From contig JAJGOT010000131.1 of the NCBI GenBank assembly GCA_022457155.1, forward strand, positions 1,332,001-1,396,000: DNA of 64,000 nucleotides. Direction: 5' to 3'. The first letter of the stretch is position 1; every line of letters begins with the position of its first letter. A model generated the notes under the pieces. It was not told the origin of the DNA, searched no databases, and saw only the letters and a list, made by a program, of their open reading frames with translations. Origin of the DNA: Cladopsammia gracilis. Lineage: Eukaryota; Cnidaria; Anthozoa; Scleractinia; Dendrophylliidae. The position numbers and the translations under genes were made by a program. Below are positions 40,650 to 50,764 of the stretch, one piece after another.

Positions 40650-43600
40650 CATATATATATTTTTTAATGTAGTTAATGGCAAAATAAATAAAATGGAAAT
40701 GGAAAATGTAGATTCAGTTTTTAACAGGCGGGAATATAGAACTGACAGACGGGTAAAAAAGAGAAAAACGTAGTCCTTTTAAAGCTGCACATGGCTTTTA
40801 CAGCCGGAAAAATGAAGTTCACAGCCTTATCTACATCCCTGTTTATTTTTGTGTGTTATATATTTGCATAAAACTTCCTGCCGCTATGAATTTTTGGTGA
40901 AGAATCTATTATTAATAGCGTTTCGTATTCACGATATGGCTCACAGTAGCGTTTAATTGAAACTGAATTGGGAAGAAACCGGGGAATACTTTCACTCGAT
41001 CGCTATAAATTGGCATAAAACAAATGGTATTGGACCGGTCAACGAATGTGGCAAAAATTCTCTGCAGAGAATCGCAGGTCCATTAAAACACGTCTGGAAA
41101 TTTAGCCAATTTCCCCATACCCTGGTGTATCTGTTGTAGTTCAGTTTTATCCTTGGTTCAATTTTCATTTTCCTTTGTTTTGTATTTATTATCGAATATT
41201 AACATAGAAAAGAACATTGGAGAATAAAACTTGAAGTACAACATATTAACTACTATCTATTCAACTATCAGTTCAGCCATTTCTGTTCACCAGGCTGTTG
41301 TCTATTTTGCCTGGGAGGGGAGGGGGGGGGGGAATTAACAAAGTTTTGTACGGGGATGCTCCGCCCCAAGGCCCAAACCCTTACCCTTTCATATACCGTT
41401 TTTGACAACTCGTGTTTTCCCTACCCTTTCCTATACTTCATGAAATCCCTACCCTTTCATATACTTCAACTCGTGAAATTCCGACCCTTTCATATACCTC
41501 CAGCTTCAAAAAGGCACCCCTTTCGGGCGGAGCATCCCCGTGTAGCCCATTATAGGGAGTACCCCCACTCCCGGGCTATTTTGACGTAATTGTTATATAT
41601 TTCGTCCTGAAAAAAACTGTTTCTGCTTGTATTGAGAACAAAATAATACCTGTTCTCGCATGGACCAAATCAATCTTCGACAAACTCATGCCAATCATAA
41701 TTTTCTCTCTCTCCAGTTGAGTTTGTGATGGCTTACATGGCAGGGAATCTGACAAGACGCTTCAGATCCGGTCGTGCAAGATCCTCAGTCTGTGTGTCAT
41801 CACAGGGTGCTCCATGCATCACAGAAGTGGTGACGTCAAATTTCCAACAGATAGTGCTGGATGAAACCAAGGTGGGAAGCCTTTGAGCTGTGGTTAGCAA
41901 TGTTTTTCTCACATTTGGACCAGAAACATAGTGGGAACTAACAGTAGTAACAGTTTATACGATAGTTAAATTTTTGTTTGACAGTGCGTAAATCTTACCA
42001 TAGTGCAAGCAATGAGTGCTACCGTGTATATTACACCATCCAGACACCTTTGAACCTTGACACCTTTGAACCTTTGAACCCTTTCACTCTCAGAGTCAGT
42101 TATGAAGACATGTAGTGTAGTTCTGACTTTTCAGTCTGTGGACGAAATCCTATGGTGTGACCATTCAAATGAAACCTCTTCAGCAGTACTTTTGCATGGA
42201 AACCATTTGTTCTAACTTTTGAGTCTGTGGATGAAATCCTATGGTGTGACCATTCAAATGAAACCTCTTCAGCAGTACTTTTACATGGTAACATTTGTTC
42301 TAACTTTTGAGTCTGTTGACGAAATCCTATGGTGTGACCATTCAAATGAAACCTCTTCAGCAGTACTTTTGCATGGTACCATTTGTTCTAACTTTTGAGT
42401 CTGTGGACGAAATCCTATGGTGTGACCATTCAAATGAAACCTCTTTGGCGGTACTTTTACATGGTAACATTTGTTCTAACTTTTGAGTCTGTGGACGAAA
42501 TACTATGGTGTGACCATTCAAATGAAACCTCTTTGGCAGTACTTTTACATGGTATAATTTGTTTTTCAATATTTTACAAAATGAAATTTTGGGATTTTTC
42601 TTGAATTTTTATTTTTGTTACTCTTGGGAGTGAAAGGGATAACTCTTGACGTTGATTGGCTTACACTCAGTTTAGACTTTCTAAACTCAGTTTAAATAAT
42701 CATCACATTTACTGCAACAAAATACAAATGAACTACGAGCTTGTATAACGTAAAACCTGTATTGATGTATCTGACTGCAGGATGTTTTGTTGCTGTTTTA
42801 TGCTCCATGGTGTGGCTACTGCCGAGCTCTTGAGCCCGTTCTCCTTACTGTGGCAAAGTTCTTTCAAGGAACAGATGACGTCACTGTAGGAAGGTACAGG
42901 CACTTTTTATCGTATTCTCCTAATCTTATTCAATAGGGTGAGCATGCATCATAATCTTGTTGTGCACGCTTTTTGCTGGTCTTTGCTCGAAGGAGCCGTG
43001 TAGTTAGCACTGCGGGGCCGTCGCGTAACTTTGCGACATTGGCAGGGCTGAAATGCAAAATGAAGGATCGACAAAAAATGTAATAGATAAGAAATCCAAG
43101 AAGGTGTATGATAAGCACAAAAGGACACGAGAACAACAAAGAAAATAATGACCTGGGGAATCAATACGGCACTAGGAAACCATTGATAAATTTTCATAGA
43201 ATTTTACGCTTGAATTAAAACCAAATACTAATCAGAGAATTTAATTGAACAGTTAATTAAGATAAACAATAACTATTGCCTTTGAAGTGGAAAGGGTAAA
43301 CTGTACAAGTATCAAAAGAATAAGAAGCTGTCAAAGTAAATATAAACTCTTCTGAAAAAAAAAGGCGAAACAAGCATCTCAATCTAACCTGGATTACATG
43401 TATGTTCTTTGAAGAAAATGAACTCAGACTTTCTCCTGTGCTTATAACAATCTTTTGATAGCTCTCACACCTCAAGGTTTAAGCTTTCAAAGTCGTCAAG
43501 TGCATTGTTGAAAACATCCCCCGCTCGGCGTAGTTAAACAAAACCACGGCGTGAAAAACCCACCAAATCACTTCAGCCTGGGATAACAGCAAATCTTGGC

Positions 43601-46345
43601 GACGTCTGTGTTTTGCTTCTTTCTTAAATATAGCTTCTAGCAGAAGTGTCTTATATTCATTATGTATAATGATTGACGTTTGTTTTGTTGATTTTTCAGG
43701 ATAAATGCGGATGAAAATGATCTTCCATGGGAATTTTATGTACCTCATTATCCTTCGTTCTTACTCTTCCCTGCTTATAGGTACGTTTTAATAGAGACCA
43801 TCTCCTGATGAACACCTTCTTATTACCGACAGTTAGGGTGGTATTAGCCTCCTGCGCAGACGTCCTTAGGGCTCGTCACGCAATCTTTGGGGGAGGAAAG
43901 ATTGCGTGACGAGCCCTAAGGACGTCTGCGTAGGAGGCTAGGGTGGTACGGATAAAGTTTTTTTTACTATTGTATTTCCTTGTTCAATATTAGGGCGCGG
44001 CTCAGAAAAGGATAAATAAGAACTCGGTTCGGAGCATGAAGTTTACACTTCATTTCATGGGGTCCGGGCAAGATAATTGTTTATACATTTTTGTGGACCA
44101 AAATTCATGTTTGCTTCGAGAGCTAGTAAATTTGATGTCGGGAAAAATATATATTATGTCATAAAGTAGAACTGAAACTAAGAATCGAACCTAGCATCAC
44201 ACGATGTTGTACGAAATCATTTAAGTAATCAAATCCATGGTGTACGAACGTACGTACAGGCGAACGCAATGCCCATCCGACTGGCATGGCTACTTACACA
44301 TTCTGTAAGTGTGGTGCACCGCTTACGCAGGCCTCCTTGCAGGCCTCTTTGCAGGCCTCTTTGCAGGCGCAGTTACAGTAGAGAAAAATTGGGCCAGGAC
44401 CCGTTAATAAAGTTATACGGATTGCACGTTTTTTGCGCGTAGGTTACAGGTCCATCAAGTCCAATTTTATTTTTTCGGATACAAAATTCGTTAGTCATCC
44501 AACGGAGAACCTATTTTACAAAACCACTCAATTCCTTTGAAGCTCCCCTGTTAGGCTAGCTTTGTATAATATACCGTAAAATTATGGTTTTTAGCATCGG
44601 TTTAGTGACAACAAATTATTCTAGTGAGACCACCTCGTATATACTATATGTATACCACAGCTCCTTTACGGCATTTCTTTACAAAACGTTACCCACTAAA
44701 TGGACTAAAACAATAGTTCACTTAATGAAATAAATAACCCAAGCTTTCATGCGCTCACTTCCCTCTTACTGCATTTTCTTCGACCATGAGGATGGGGTGT
44801 TAAGGTCGCGGGGGACAGGTTCCGCTCATCAGTATGCATTTATGAAAAGAGTATGCACGAAGTGCGACGGCTGATACCGAAAATGCGCGAAATATTCACG
44901 AACAGGCTCTGTAATGTTTCTGCATCAATAATTGCACGTGCAAAGCGCTGTCTGGTAAAATACACTATTTTTTAACGCATTGTTCTTTCCGCATGAAGTG
45001 GACAATAGCCCGTGGATTAAAATTAGCAAAATTACCATACATTTATATTTTTTGCATTCGTGTTTGCTCGGGAAGCCTTCGGAAGCGTAAAAACAAGCAA
45101 TTTTGTGTCCAAGAATTCAGCGCGGATAGAGAATTTCATGAGTTGACACTGCAGGGAGGTAAACTAGCTGTATTGTAGATTGTCATATCTGACTCAAAAT
45201 TTTTAAATAGGCTTTCAAAGAGAAGATATGAGCCTTCAAATTCTAACATGGACAATTTTACTCCTTTAAAAGCTAATAACTTTTAATTAAAGTTGAAATA
45301 AAAAAATCGGAGTCAGATATGACACAATAGACGTTTTGACGGATCAGTGAGTGGGGAAATCAACTTGCTTTGTGTTCTTCTCGAGGAGCAAACTTGGACA
45401 CAAAACCACGTTTTAAGAAAAGATAACTTTAGTGGCTTACAGCATTGCCGCAAAGCGCGATCCCCTCAATAAAAAACACTCGCTACGCACTTCCATTATT
45501 CACCAATGTCTCTGTTAAATTTTAGCGAAATCGACTTTCAAACCTTCACGATATAACGTTTTTCAAAGTGACACCGTTGCCAAAATTTTGCCTTATGAAT
45601 TTATTCATGGCCAGGTATCCCCCGCGACCTTAATGGTCTCCAGTTAACTTAACAGGACTCGTTAATTCGATATTTTTTTTTTCACAGAAAGAGTTTCTCA
45701 GTTCGTTTTCCAGACTCATTGGAGCGAACGGCTGCCAATATAGTTCAGTTTCTGCTTGACCATGGAGTAAAGGCGAGCAAGGTATTCGACGATTTCTTTT
45801 CGCCAGAAACGGCGAGAGATCAAGATAACGAACTCGAGACCTTTTTATGTCAAGTTGAGGAGAAAAAGGGAATAATCGAATTGAGACTGGGGGAAGCTGT
45901 TCGACTCAAAAAGCTTTGGTACCACGTAAGTGCTGTTAATTTGAAGAGCTTACAACCGACCAAGGCTGAATTGGACAAAGAACGGAAACTGAGATTAGCA
46001 AGTGGACATTTGAACAAAATCCTGAAACAACAGCATCAAGAACTGGAAGAAATATTAATGAAGCTGACTAAAAGAAGCACAGACGTTTTAAACGAATTGG
46101 AAGCTGCTGGTGTGATGCTAAACCAAAAAGAGAAACTATTAACTCGACTATCACACGAGAGTAGAACCTTGTTTTTAGAAAGTGGACAGTTATTTTCACG
46201 GGTACGAAAGACAGAGGCGGCTTTACGAGATGGAAAGAAAGTTGTGGTAAAAATGCAGAAATCAGTGATGGCACTCAGACGAAGAACGACTCAGTTAGAA
46301 TTTTCAATCAGCATTCTTAGAACTCGATTAATGAATTTAACTTAA
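26520..46345 (+). CDS. TXNDC11: Thioredoxin domain-containing protein 11 orthologue, 14 exons
   Basis: Coding exons: 26520-26602, 29002-29215, 30149-30286, 31627-31710, 33678-33768, 34551-34657, 35409-35477, 35886-36020, 37399-38340, 39157-39211, 41717-41871, 42781-42893, 43700-43780, 45688-46345. All introns are GT-AG, every phase joins, and the sum is 975 codons with stop (974 aa; human TXNDC11 is about 985). The order matches the family: N-terminal signal anchor, thioredoxin fold with W-C-G-Q-S lacking the second Cys, internal thioredoxin-like regions with a Cys-rich insert, a C-terminal thioredoxin fold with W-C-G-Y-C, then a long coiled coil. The vertebrate protein is an ER membrane redox protein linked to DUOX maturation and ER-associated degradation. 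The extra exon-like stretch at 33,411-33,518 is not needed. Confidence 0.9.
27235..27880 (+). mobile_element. tRNA-derived SINE-like repeat with six tandem 3' units (intron 1)
   Basis: A B-box-like GGTGGTTCAAGCCTG is followed by a pyrimidine tract and then six copies, spaced 73-82 bp, of CTAGCATCCCATCCAGGGG with GTAGTAATACTC and TATAAACCAGGTCACC. The units look like an amplified SINE body segment. Confidence 0.6.
28482..28866. mobile_element. Short inverted-repeat element (intron 1)
   Basis: TTAAACAAGGACCCGCGCTA...TAAAAGG at the left matches the complement of the right end (CCTTTTATAGCGTGGGTTTAA) imperfectly. The interior has no gene. Confidence 0.4.
29002..29215 (+). CDS. TXNDC11: TXNDC11 exon 2: first thioredoxin fold (W-C-G-Q-S)
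   Basis: It encodes a beta-strand V-L-F-Y-A-P-W-C-G-Q-S. The second active-site Cys is Ser, as in the vertebrate protein, so this fold cannot perform a full dithiol exchange. Confidence 0.9.
29723..30011. mobile_element. About 290-bp MITE, copy 1 (TXNDC11 intron 2)
   Basis: TAGAGCAGTTTTCA-TTGAGTGTCG at one end and its complement at the other. The interior is rich in CCAATCA / TGATTGG inverted CCAAT boxes. Further copies lie at 58,195 and 59,591. Confidence 0.7.
31783..33135 (+). mobile_element. Element with 14 tandem 88-bp units (TXNDC11 intron 4)
   Basis: It begins CCTTTAACTCCCAAGAGTG and ends GGAAGTGAAAGGATTAAAA (weak terminal inverted repeat). Between lie 14 units of about 88 bp with the core TACTGCTGAAGAGGTTTCAT. 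A second copy with five units is in intron 11 in the opposite orientation. Confidence 0.75.
36517..36688. mobile_element. hAT-type MITE with CAGGGGCGTAGCTAGG ends (intron 8)
   Basis: CAGGGGCGTAGCTAGG and its complement CCTAGCTACGCCCCTG bound about 172 bp with two poly-C tracts. This terminal sequence is common in animal hAT derivatives. No clean 8-bp duplication is visible. Confidence 0.6.
36727..36998. mobile_element. About 270-bp inverted-repeat element (intron 8)
   Basis: CTTACAGTGCGACACACCTT at the left corresponds to AGGCATGTTGCACTGTAAG at the right; GTACCCAACAAACTTTTTTA and its complement lie just inside. Confidence 0.5.
37083..37166. repeat. Hairpin with about 40-bp arms (intron 8)
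   Basis: ACAACTATTCACCTCAGTG and CACTGAGGTGAATAGTTGT, with GGGTAGTGGTGGATA / TATCCACCACTACCC inside. It abuts an AGTATATACT-bounded repeat that runs to about 37,350. Confidence 0.6.
37399..38340 (+). CDS. TXNDC11: TXNDC11 exon 9: large central exon
   Basis: A 314-codon exon, by far the longest internal one. It holds the end of a thioredoxin-like unit, a Cys-rich patch (C-D-V-C-H-T-C then K-C), a poorly conserved spacer, and F-F-I-V-D-S-T-E-Y-W leading into the next fold. Confidence 0.85.
38690..38815 (+). mobile_element. LINE 3' tail with (GATT)n (intron 9)
   Basis: GAATAAAGTTGATTGATTGA followed by GATT repeats is a typical non-LTR retrotransposon end. Only the 3' tail is recognisable. Confidence 0.45.
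39347..39424. repeat. Hairpin element with about 35-bp arms (intron 10)
   Basis: CAACCTCGTTCCCAGCGTCT... pairs with ...AGACCCTGGGGACGAGGTTG around CCCCCAGGGGG. Confidence 0.6.
40559..40646. repeat. (ATT)n microsatellite
   Basis: A run of TTA/ATT trinucleotides with two GTT interruptions, in TXNDC11 intron 10. A (TCTTT)n tract lies nearby at about 40,230. Confidence 0.8.
41326..41579. mobile_element. GGGATGCTCC-type repeat, copy 1 (intron 10)
   Basis: ACGGGGATGCTCCGCCCC at the left and GGGCGGAGCATCCCCGT at the right, with internal ACCCTTTCATATAC repeats. Confidence 0.6.
42065..42645 (-). mobile_element. Same 88-bp-unit element, reverse orientation (TXNDC11 intron 11)
   Basis: Five units with ATGAAACCTCTTCAGCAGTA (complement of the intron 4 core), bounded by CCTTTCACTCTCAGAGTC and CTCTTGGGAGTGAAAGGG. 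Confidence 0.75.
42781..42893 (+). CDS. TXNDC11: TXNDC11 exon 12: C-terminal thioredoxin active site (W-C-G-Y-C)
   Basis: L-L-L-F-Y-A-P-W-C-G-Y-C-R-A-L-E is a complete CxxC thioredoxin site, matching the catalytic C-terminal domain of the family. Exon 13 (43,700-43,780) continues with the D-L-P-W-E-F and Y-P-S-F-L-L-F-P strands, the latter carrying the cis-Pro region. Confidence 0.9.
43834..43949. mobile_element. Hairpin insertion with about 43-bp arms and TAGGGTGGTA duplication (intron 13)
   Basis: TAGCCTCCTGCGCAGACGTC (43,845) pairs with GACGTCTGCGTAGGAGGCTA (ending 43,940); the arms continue to AATCTT / AAGATT. TAGGGTGGTA occurs on both sides. A partial copy lies at 54,620-54,660. Confidence 0.6.
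45688..46345 (+). CDS. TXNDC11: TXNDC11 exon 14: coiled-coil tail and stop
   Basis: A 219-codon terminal exon. After finishing the thioredoxin fold it encodes about 150 residues of heptad-rich Leu/Glu/Lys coiled coil and ends at TAA 46,343-46,345. AATAAAA-like signals follow within about 40 bp. Confidence 0.88.
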
Positions 46346-46849
46346 AAATGAATTATACCAGAGTGGTAATTAACAAGAAAATAAAAGAAAAATATTGAGA
46401 TTATTGATCTGTCTCATACTTAGGCCCGGGATGATTTTTCTGGCAGTTTTAGGACTGCAGTTCACTGGGCTCACAGTTGCAAAACCACAAGTTAAATTGT
46501 CTGTTTAGTTGCTAGTTTTCTCTGAAGCCCAAACTTGACCAATGTGCCAGTACTAGCATTTTCTTGGAATTGAAGGAAAAAATGGTCGGGGTTAGCACTG
46601 AGCTATAATCCTGCACTTTAACCCCAAATTACTTGTTCTTTTTTGCGTTTTAGAATCTTTTTACGCAATTTAGTTGTATATTTGGTGGCATTTAGCAATA
46701 TAACAGAGAAATAAGGAGAGCAAAATTTCAGTATTTCGGTGGAACATTGTCCCTTTAAGAGTACAGACAAATACAGGGTGTCGCCGAAAACTAAATCCAT
46801 TCTTATTCAATGAGATGCAAATAAGTGGCCGGGTATTGTAAAGTCCAGC

Positions 46850-48960
46850 CGCAACGCTTTTAACCGAAAACCATGTTCTGCGGAATATGTTTTTGCTATC
46901 GTACTCTGACCATTGCGAATGTAACGAGTCAAAATGAAAATCTTGCCGCACACGAATTTGTTGACAAAACGCTTTGTAAAGAGCGTAAAGAATAAGACAT
47001 CACGTCTTTTATAGACATTCGACGCACTTAAAATAACTTTAAAATGATCTAAACACTGTTAAAACGTGGTAGTTTGATAATAAAAAACGGTCTTCGAGCC
47101 TCTTCAGTCGTCCGCCATATTAAAGTTCTGTAATTAGGAGCGCGAGTAAAAAAGCGTAACGAACAAGCGAGTGACCCGCGCATCGCGCTCGCTACTTGGC
47201 AACGCTTTTAACTGAAAACCATATTCTGCGGAAAATGTTTTTGCCATCGCGTTCTAACCATTGCGAATCTAAAGATTAAAAAAATAAACAAATAAAATCT
47301 TGCCGCATTCGAATTGTTGACAAAATGCTTTGAAAAGAGCGCGGCCCGCCTTTAATTTCAGCAGGATTGTTAACTTTATCACACCATGGGATTTACATCA
47401 CGCGTCAAAATGTGTAATTGACAGCAGTTGAATCTGCCAAGAGACTAGAGACTAGAGTATTCCCAAAGCTTAATCTGTTGACCAATGACAATCGACTGGT
47501 TCTGTATATGCAAATAAATAATTTACGCATCAAGAAACTGGGCACTGCAAGTACATGTCCCTGAAGACAATGGCATACCGGGCGATGCCTGGGGGTGCAC
47601 AATACTCCATGACTGGCATCACAAAGTGTCCTGGGGGGTGGCACGCTACTCCATGACTGGCATCACAAGGTGTCCTGGGGGGTTGCACGGTACTCCATGA
47701 CTGTCATCACAAAGTGTCCTGGGTGGTGCTCGTTACTCCATGACTGGCATCATGAAGTGTCCTGGGGGTGGCACACTACTCCATGACTGGCATCACGAAG
47801 TGTCCTGGGCGGGTGCACGCTACTCCATGACTGGCATTACAAAGTGTCCTGGGCGGGTGCACGCTACTCCATGACTGGCATCACAAAGTGTCATCGCCGA
47901 GAATGCCGCGACATATCCGGGACCATCTTACGGTCCAGAGCGCTAAATTTGAAAAGCTTCCGTCTGACAAAAGAGCCAAATTACAAAGAAAATGGGGCAA
48001 AATGGCGAAACAAGGTGTATGTTTTACTCTATAACAAAAAATTAAGTACTTTGGCGGTACTCGATCGAGTAAAAGAGCGCGTCTCGGTCTGGACTTTAAA
48101 ACGCTTTGCAAAGAGGACGAGAAACAAAGCGCACCGTACAAGCGTGGGACCTGTGATTCCCGCTCGCTATTTGGCAAACCTTTTAACTGAAAACCATGTT
48201 CTGCGGAAAATGTTTTTGCCATCGTACTCTAACCATCGCGAATCTAACGGGTCAAAATGAAAATCTTGCCGCACACGAATTTGTTTACAAAACGCGCTGT
48301 AAAGAGCGAGAAGAATAAGACATCACGTCTTTTATAGACATTCGACGCACTTAAAATAACTTTAAAACGATCTAAACACTGTTAAAACGCGGTAGTTTGA
48401 TAACAAATTTCGGTCTTCGAGCTTCTTCAGTCGTCCGCCATATTAAAGTTCTATAAAGAGCGCGTTAAAAAAGCGTAAGGAACAAGTGAGTGACCCGCGC
48501 ATCGCGCTCGCTATTTGGCAACGCTTTTAACTGAAAACCATGTTCTGCGGAAAATGTTTTTGTCATCGCGCTCTAACAATTGCGAATCTAAAGATTAAAA
48601 AAAAAAAAAATTTTGCCGCACACGAATTTGTTGACAAAATGCTTTGAAAAGAGCGCGGCCCGCCTTTAATTTCAGTACGATTGTTAACTTTATCACACCT
48701 TGGGATTTACATCACGCGTCAAAGTGTGTAATTGACAGTAGTCGAATCTGCCAAGAGACTAGAGACTAGAGTATTCCCAAAGCTTAATCTGTTGACCAAT
48801 TACAACCGACTGGTTTTGTATATGCAAATAATTGTGCTGCCCATCAAGAAACTGGGCACTGTAAGTACAGGTCGCGAAAGACAATGGCATTCCGCGCGAT
48901 GTGTAAAATGTTCAAGTGAAAGACAACAGCCAGTTTGAGATCAGCTATATTTTTTGTTAT
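46850..48960. mobile_element. Second locus of the composite repeat (345-bp units plus minisatellite)
   Basis: CCATGTTCTGCGGAA units at about 46,870, 47,217, 48,193 and 48,539, a GCGGCCCGCCTTTAATTTCAG block at 47,340 and 48,657, the 45-bp minisatellite at 47,597-47,890, and the CCGCGACATATCCGG segment at 47,907. It has the same modules as 14.9-19.6 kb in a different arrangement. Confidence 0.7.
47597..47890. repeat. 45-bp minisatellite, six to seven diverged copies
   Basis: The unit TCCATGACTGGCATCACAA is shared with 17,735-18,886, but with shorter G-runs and more substitutions, followed by the same ATCGCCGA boundary. Confidence 0.85.
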
Positions 48961-50764
48961 TTCTCAGTAGGTGAATTGGGCCTACTTTAACCGCTTGCAT
49001 GCGGTAATTTGATGTTAATTAGACTCGCTTATATGAGGTTAATTATATGCGAATCGGGTGCTGTACTATCTGCTGCGTCCCGCTAGTGCCATGCTCCTTG
49101 ACGAATTAAAGGCCATGTTTGTTATTGTAAATCGTTAGTACCTAGTCTTTTCAAGAAATAAAACGCAACTCCGTGCAAAAGGAACACGCTCTTCCCGTTC
49201 CGTTTTGATTGAGGACAATTTGTCTTGTTCCTTTTAACAGGAAATTCTACCCGGTTTTTCCATTTTCCGGTTTTTCCATTTTCCTAGAACGACCGGAATT
49301 TTCTTACTATTTGTTCGCATCACTAGTACCAGGCTTCTTCGCGAAATAAGAAAACTCGAAGATACGAAAAAAAAAATACGAAAAAAGCAAGTGACACACT
49401 CGACACTCGAACACTGGCCGGTACCTTACGCATGCGCACAACCATATCACCCTGGCAGTGGCAGCCATGGACAGCTATTTCGTCCCAGTTAGGACTCATC
49501 AGCATGAAGCTCGAAGATGGCGGATCACTTTGAAGAAGGAAATTTACTCCGAGTTTATTCGTGTAAAAATTGCTACTTTTCATCAACTATATTGACAGAT
49601 TTCCTACAGCATGATTGTGAAATTACAGATATTTAGAAAGATGGACAATTTTGATTGCCGGTAGTTGTTTTACTTTAACTTTTGCGAATCGTGCTAACTG
49701 CATGCTTGGCATGGGATAGCGATTCGCATAATTGAAGTAGTCATACGTAGCAAAGAATCATTGCTGGAATTCTAGCGTTAACTTGAGCGAATAAATAAAT
49801 AAATAAATAAATGATTGTTCTGATAAAATTGGAGAAGTGTAGCAGTCCTTGAAAGCGTACAATCGCCTGTTAATTTTTCCCGCCGTCATTTTGTTTTTCA
49901 CCCCCAGTGCCTCTTGGCATTCGGTAAACTCAGCTCCTGGTAAGCTACAAATGGTACAGGTCATTAAGGAAAGTCCAGCACTATTTGTCGGAAAATTCTA
50001 ACCGGAAACAGTTCCATTCAAATGGTAAGTGCTCTAGTGTGATCGGCGTCGTTTTGCAAGCAAAAGCAAAACAAATTTGGGTTTAATTGTTTGTTTCTGT
50101 TTACTCGTGCCGGATGCGTCTCTCATTTGTGCATCGCATTAGACCTGGGTACGAGAATGCGCACGCATGCAAGCAGAAGCGAAACAAATTTTGGTTTCAT
50201 TTGCCTGTTGCTGTTTTACTTGAGTGTTGACCCGCGAGTAATGTAATATACATGTGCATCACCGGCGCGAGTATAGGCTACGCGTAGCCTCTTGTTGCAT
50301 TTAGCTCCTGACCCAACCTGGCATAATAAATGGCGGATTCTTATAAAGATCCGGTTTTTTCTTCACACAACGGTGTAATTTGCTTTATCTCATAAGCAAA
50401 CAAAATAAATCAATAAAAATGAATGGAGCCGATTTCAATAAAAGAACAGATAGAAGGTTGTACACATAATTTTAATGTTAATGATACGGCCACAAGATAC
50501 ACATGTCTCGACAAGAATAAGCATAGTTTTAATGACATTTCAAAATGTCATGTTATTGGCAGAAGGATGCTTTAATTTCGGTACTGTTTACCTTTCTCTA
50601 AAAGCAAATGACAAGCTTATCACTCGTGAAGGTACATACGCTTCCTACTCAGTTTAAAATGAGCTAATTGATTTGAAGAACTTTTCGCACTGTTAACTGA
50701 TCGCAATCGTCGAATTGTCAGAAAGCAAAAGCTCCTTGGGAGAAACTATTCGCGAGAAACGGGT
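48961..50764. other. Intergenic/upstream region, little recognised
   Basis: One short zinc-finger-like ORF (49,517-49,636). An (AAAT)n tract lies at 49,785-49,812. No promoter element was identified with confidence. Confidence 0.4.
49517..49636 (+). CDS. Possible 39-aa ORF with C-x2-C...H-x-C pattern
   Basis: An ATGGCGG start and 39 codons to TAG. The product has Y-S-C-K-N-C-Y-F near residue 16 and L-Q-H-D-C near 34, resembling a single zinc-finger unit. It could be a first exon fragment or chance; no neighbour supports it. Confidence 0.2.
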   Translation: MADHFEEGNLLRVYSCKNCYFSSTILTDFLQHDCEITDI

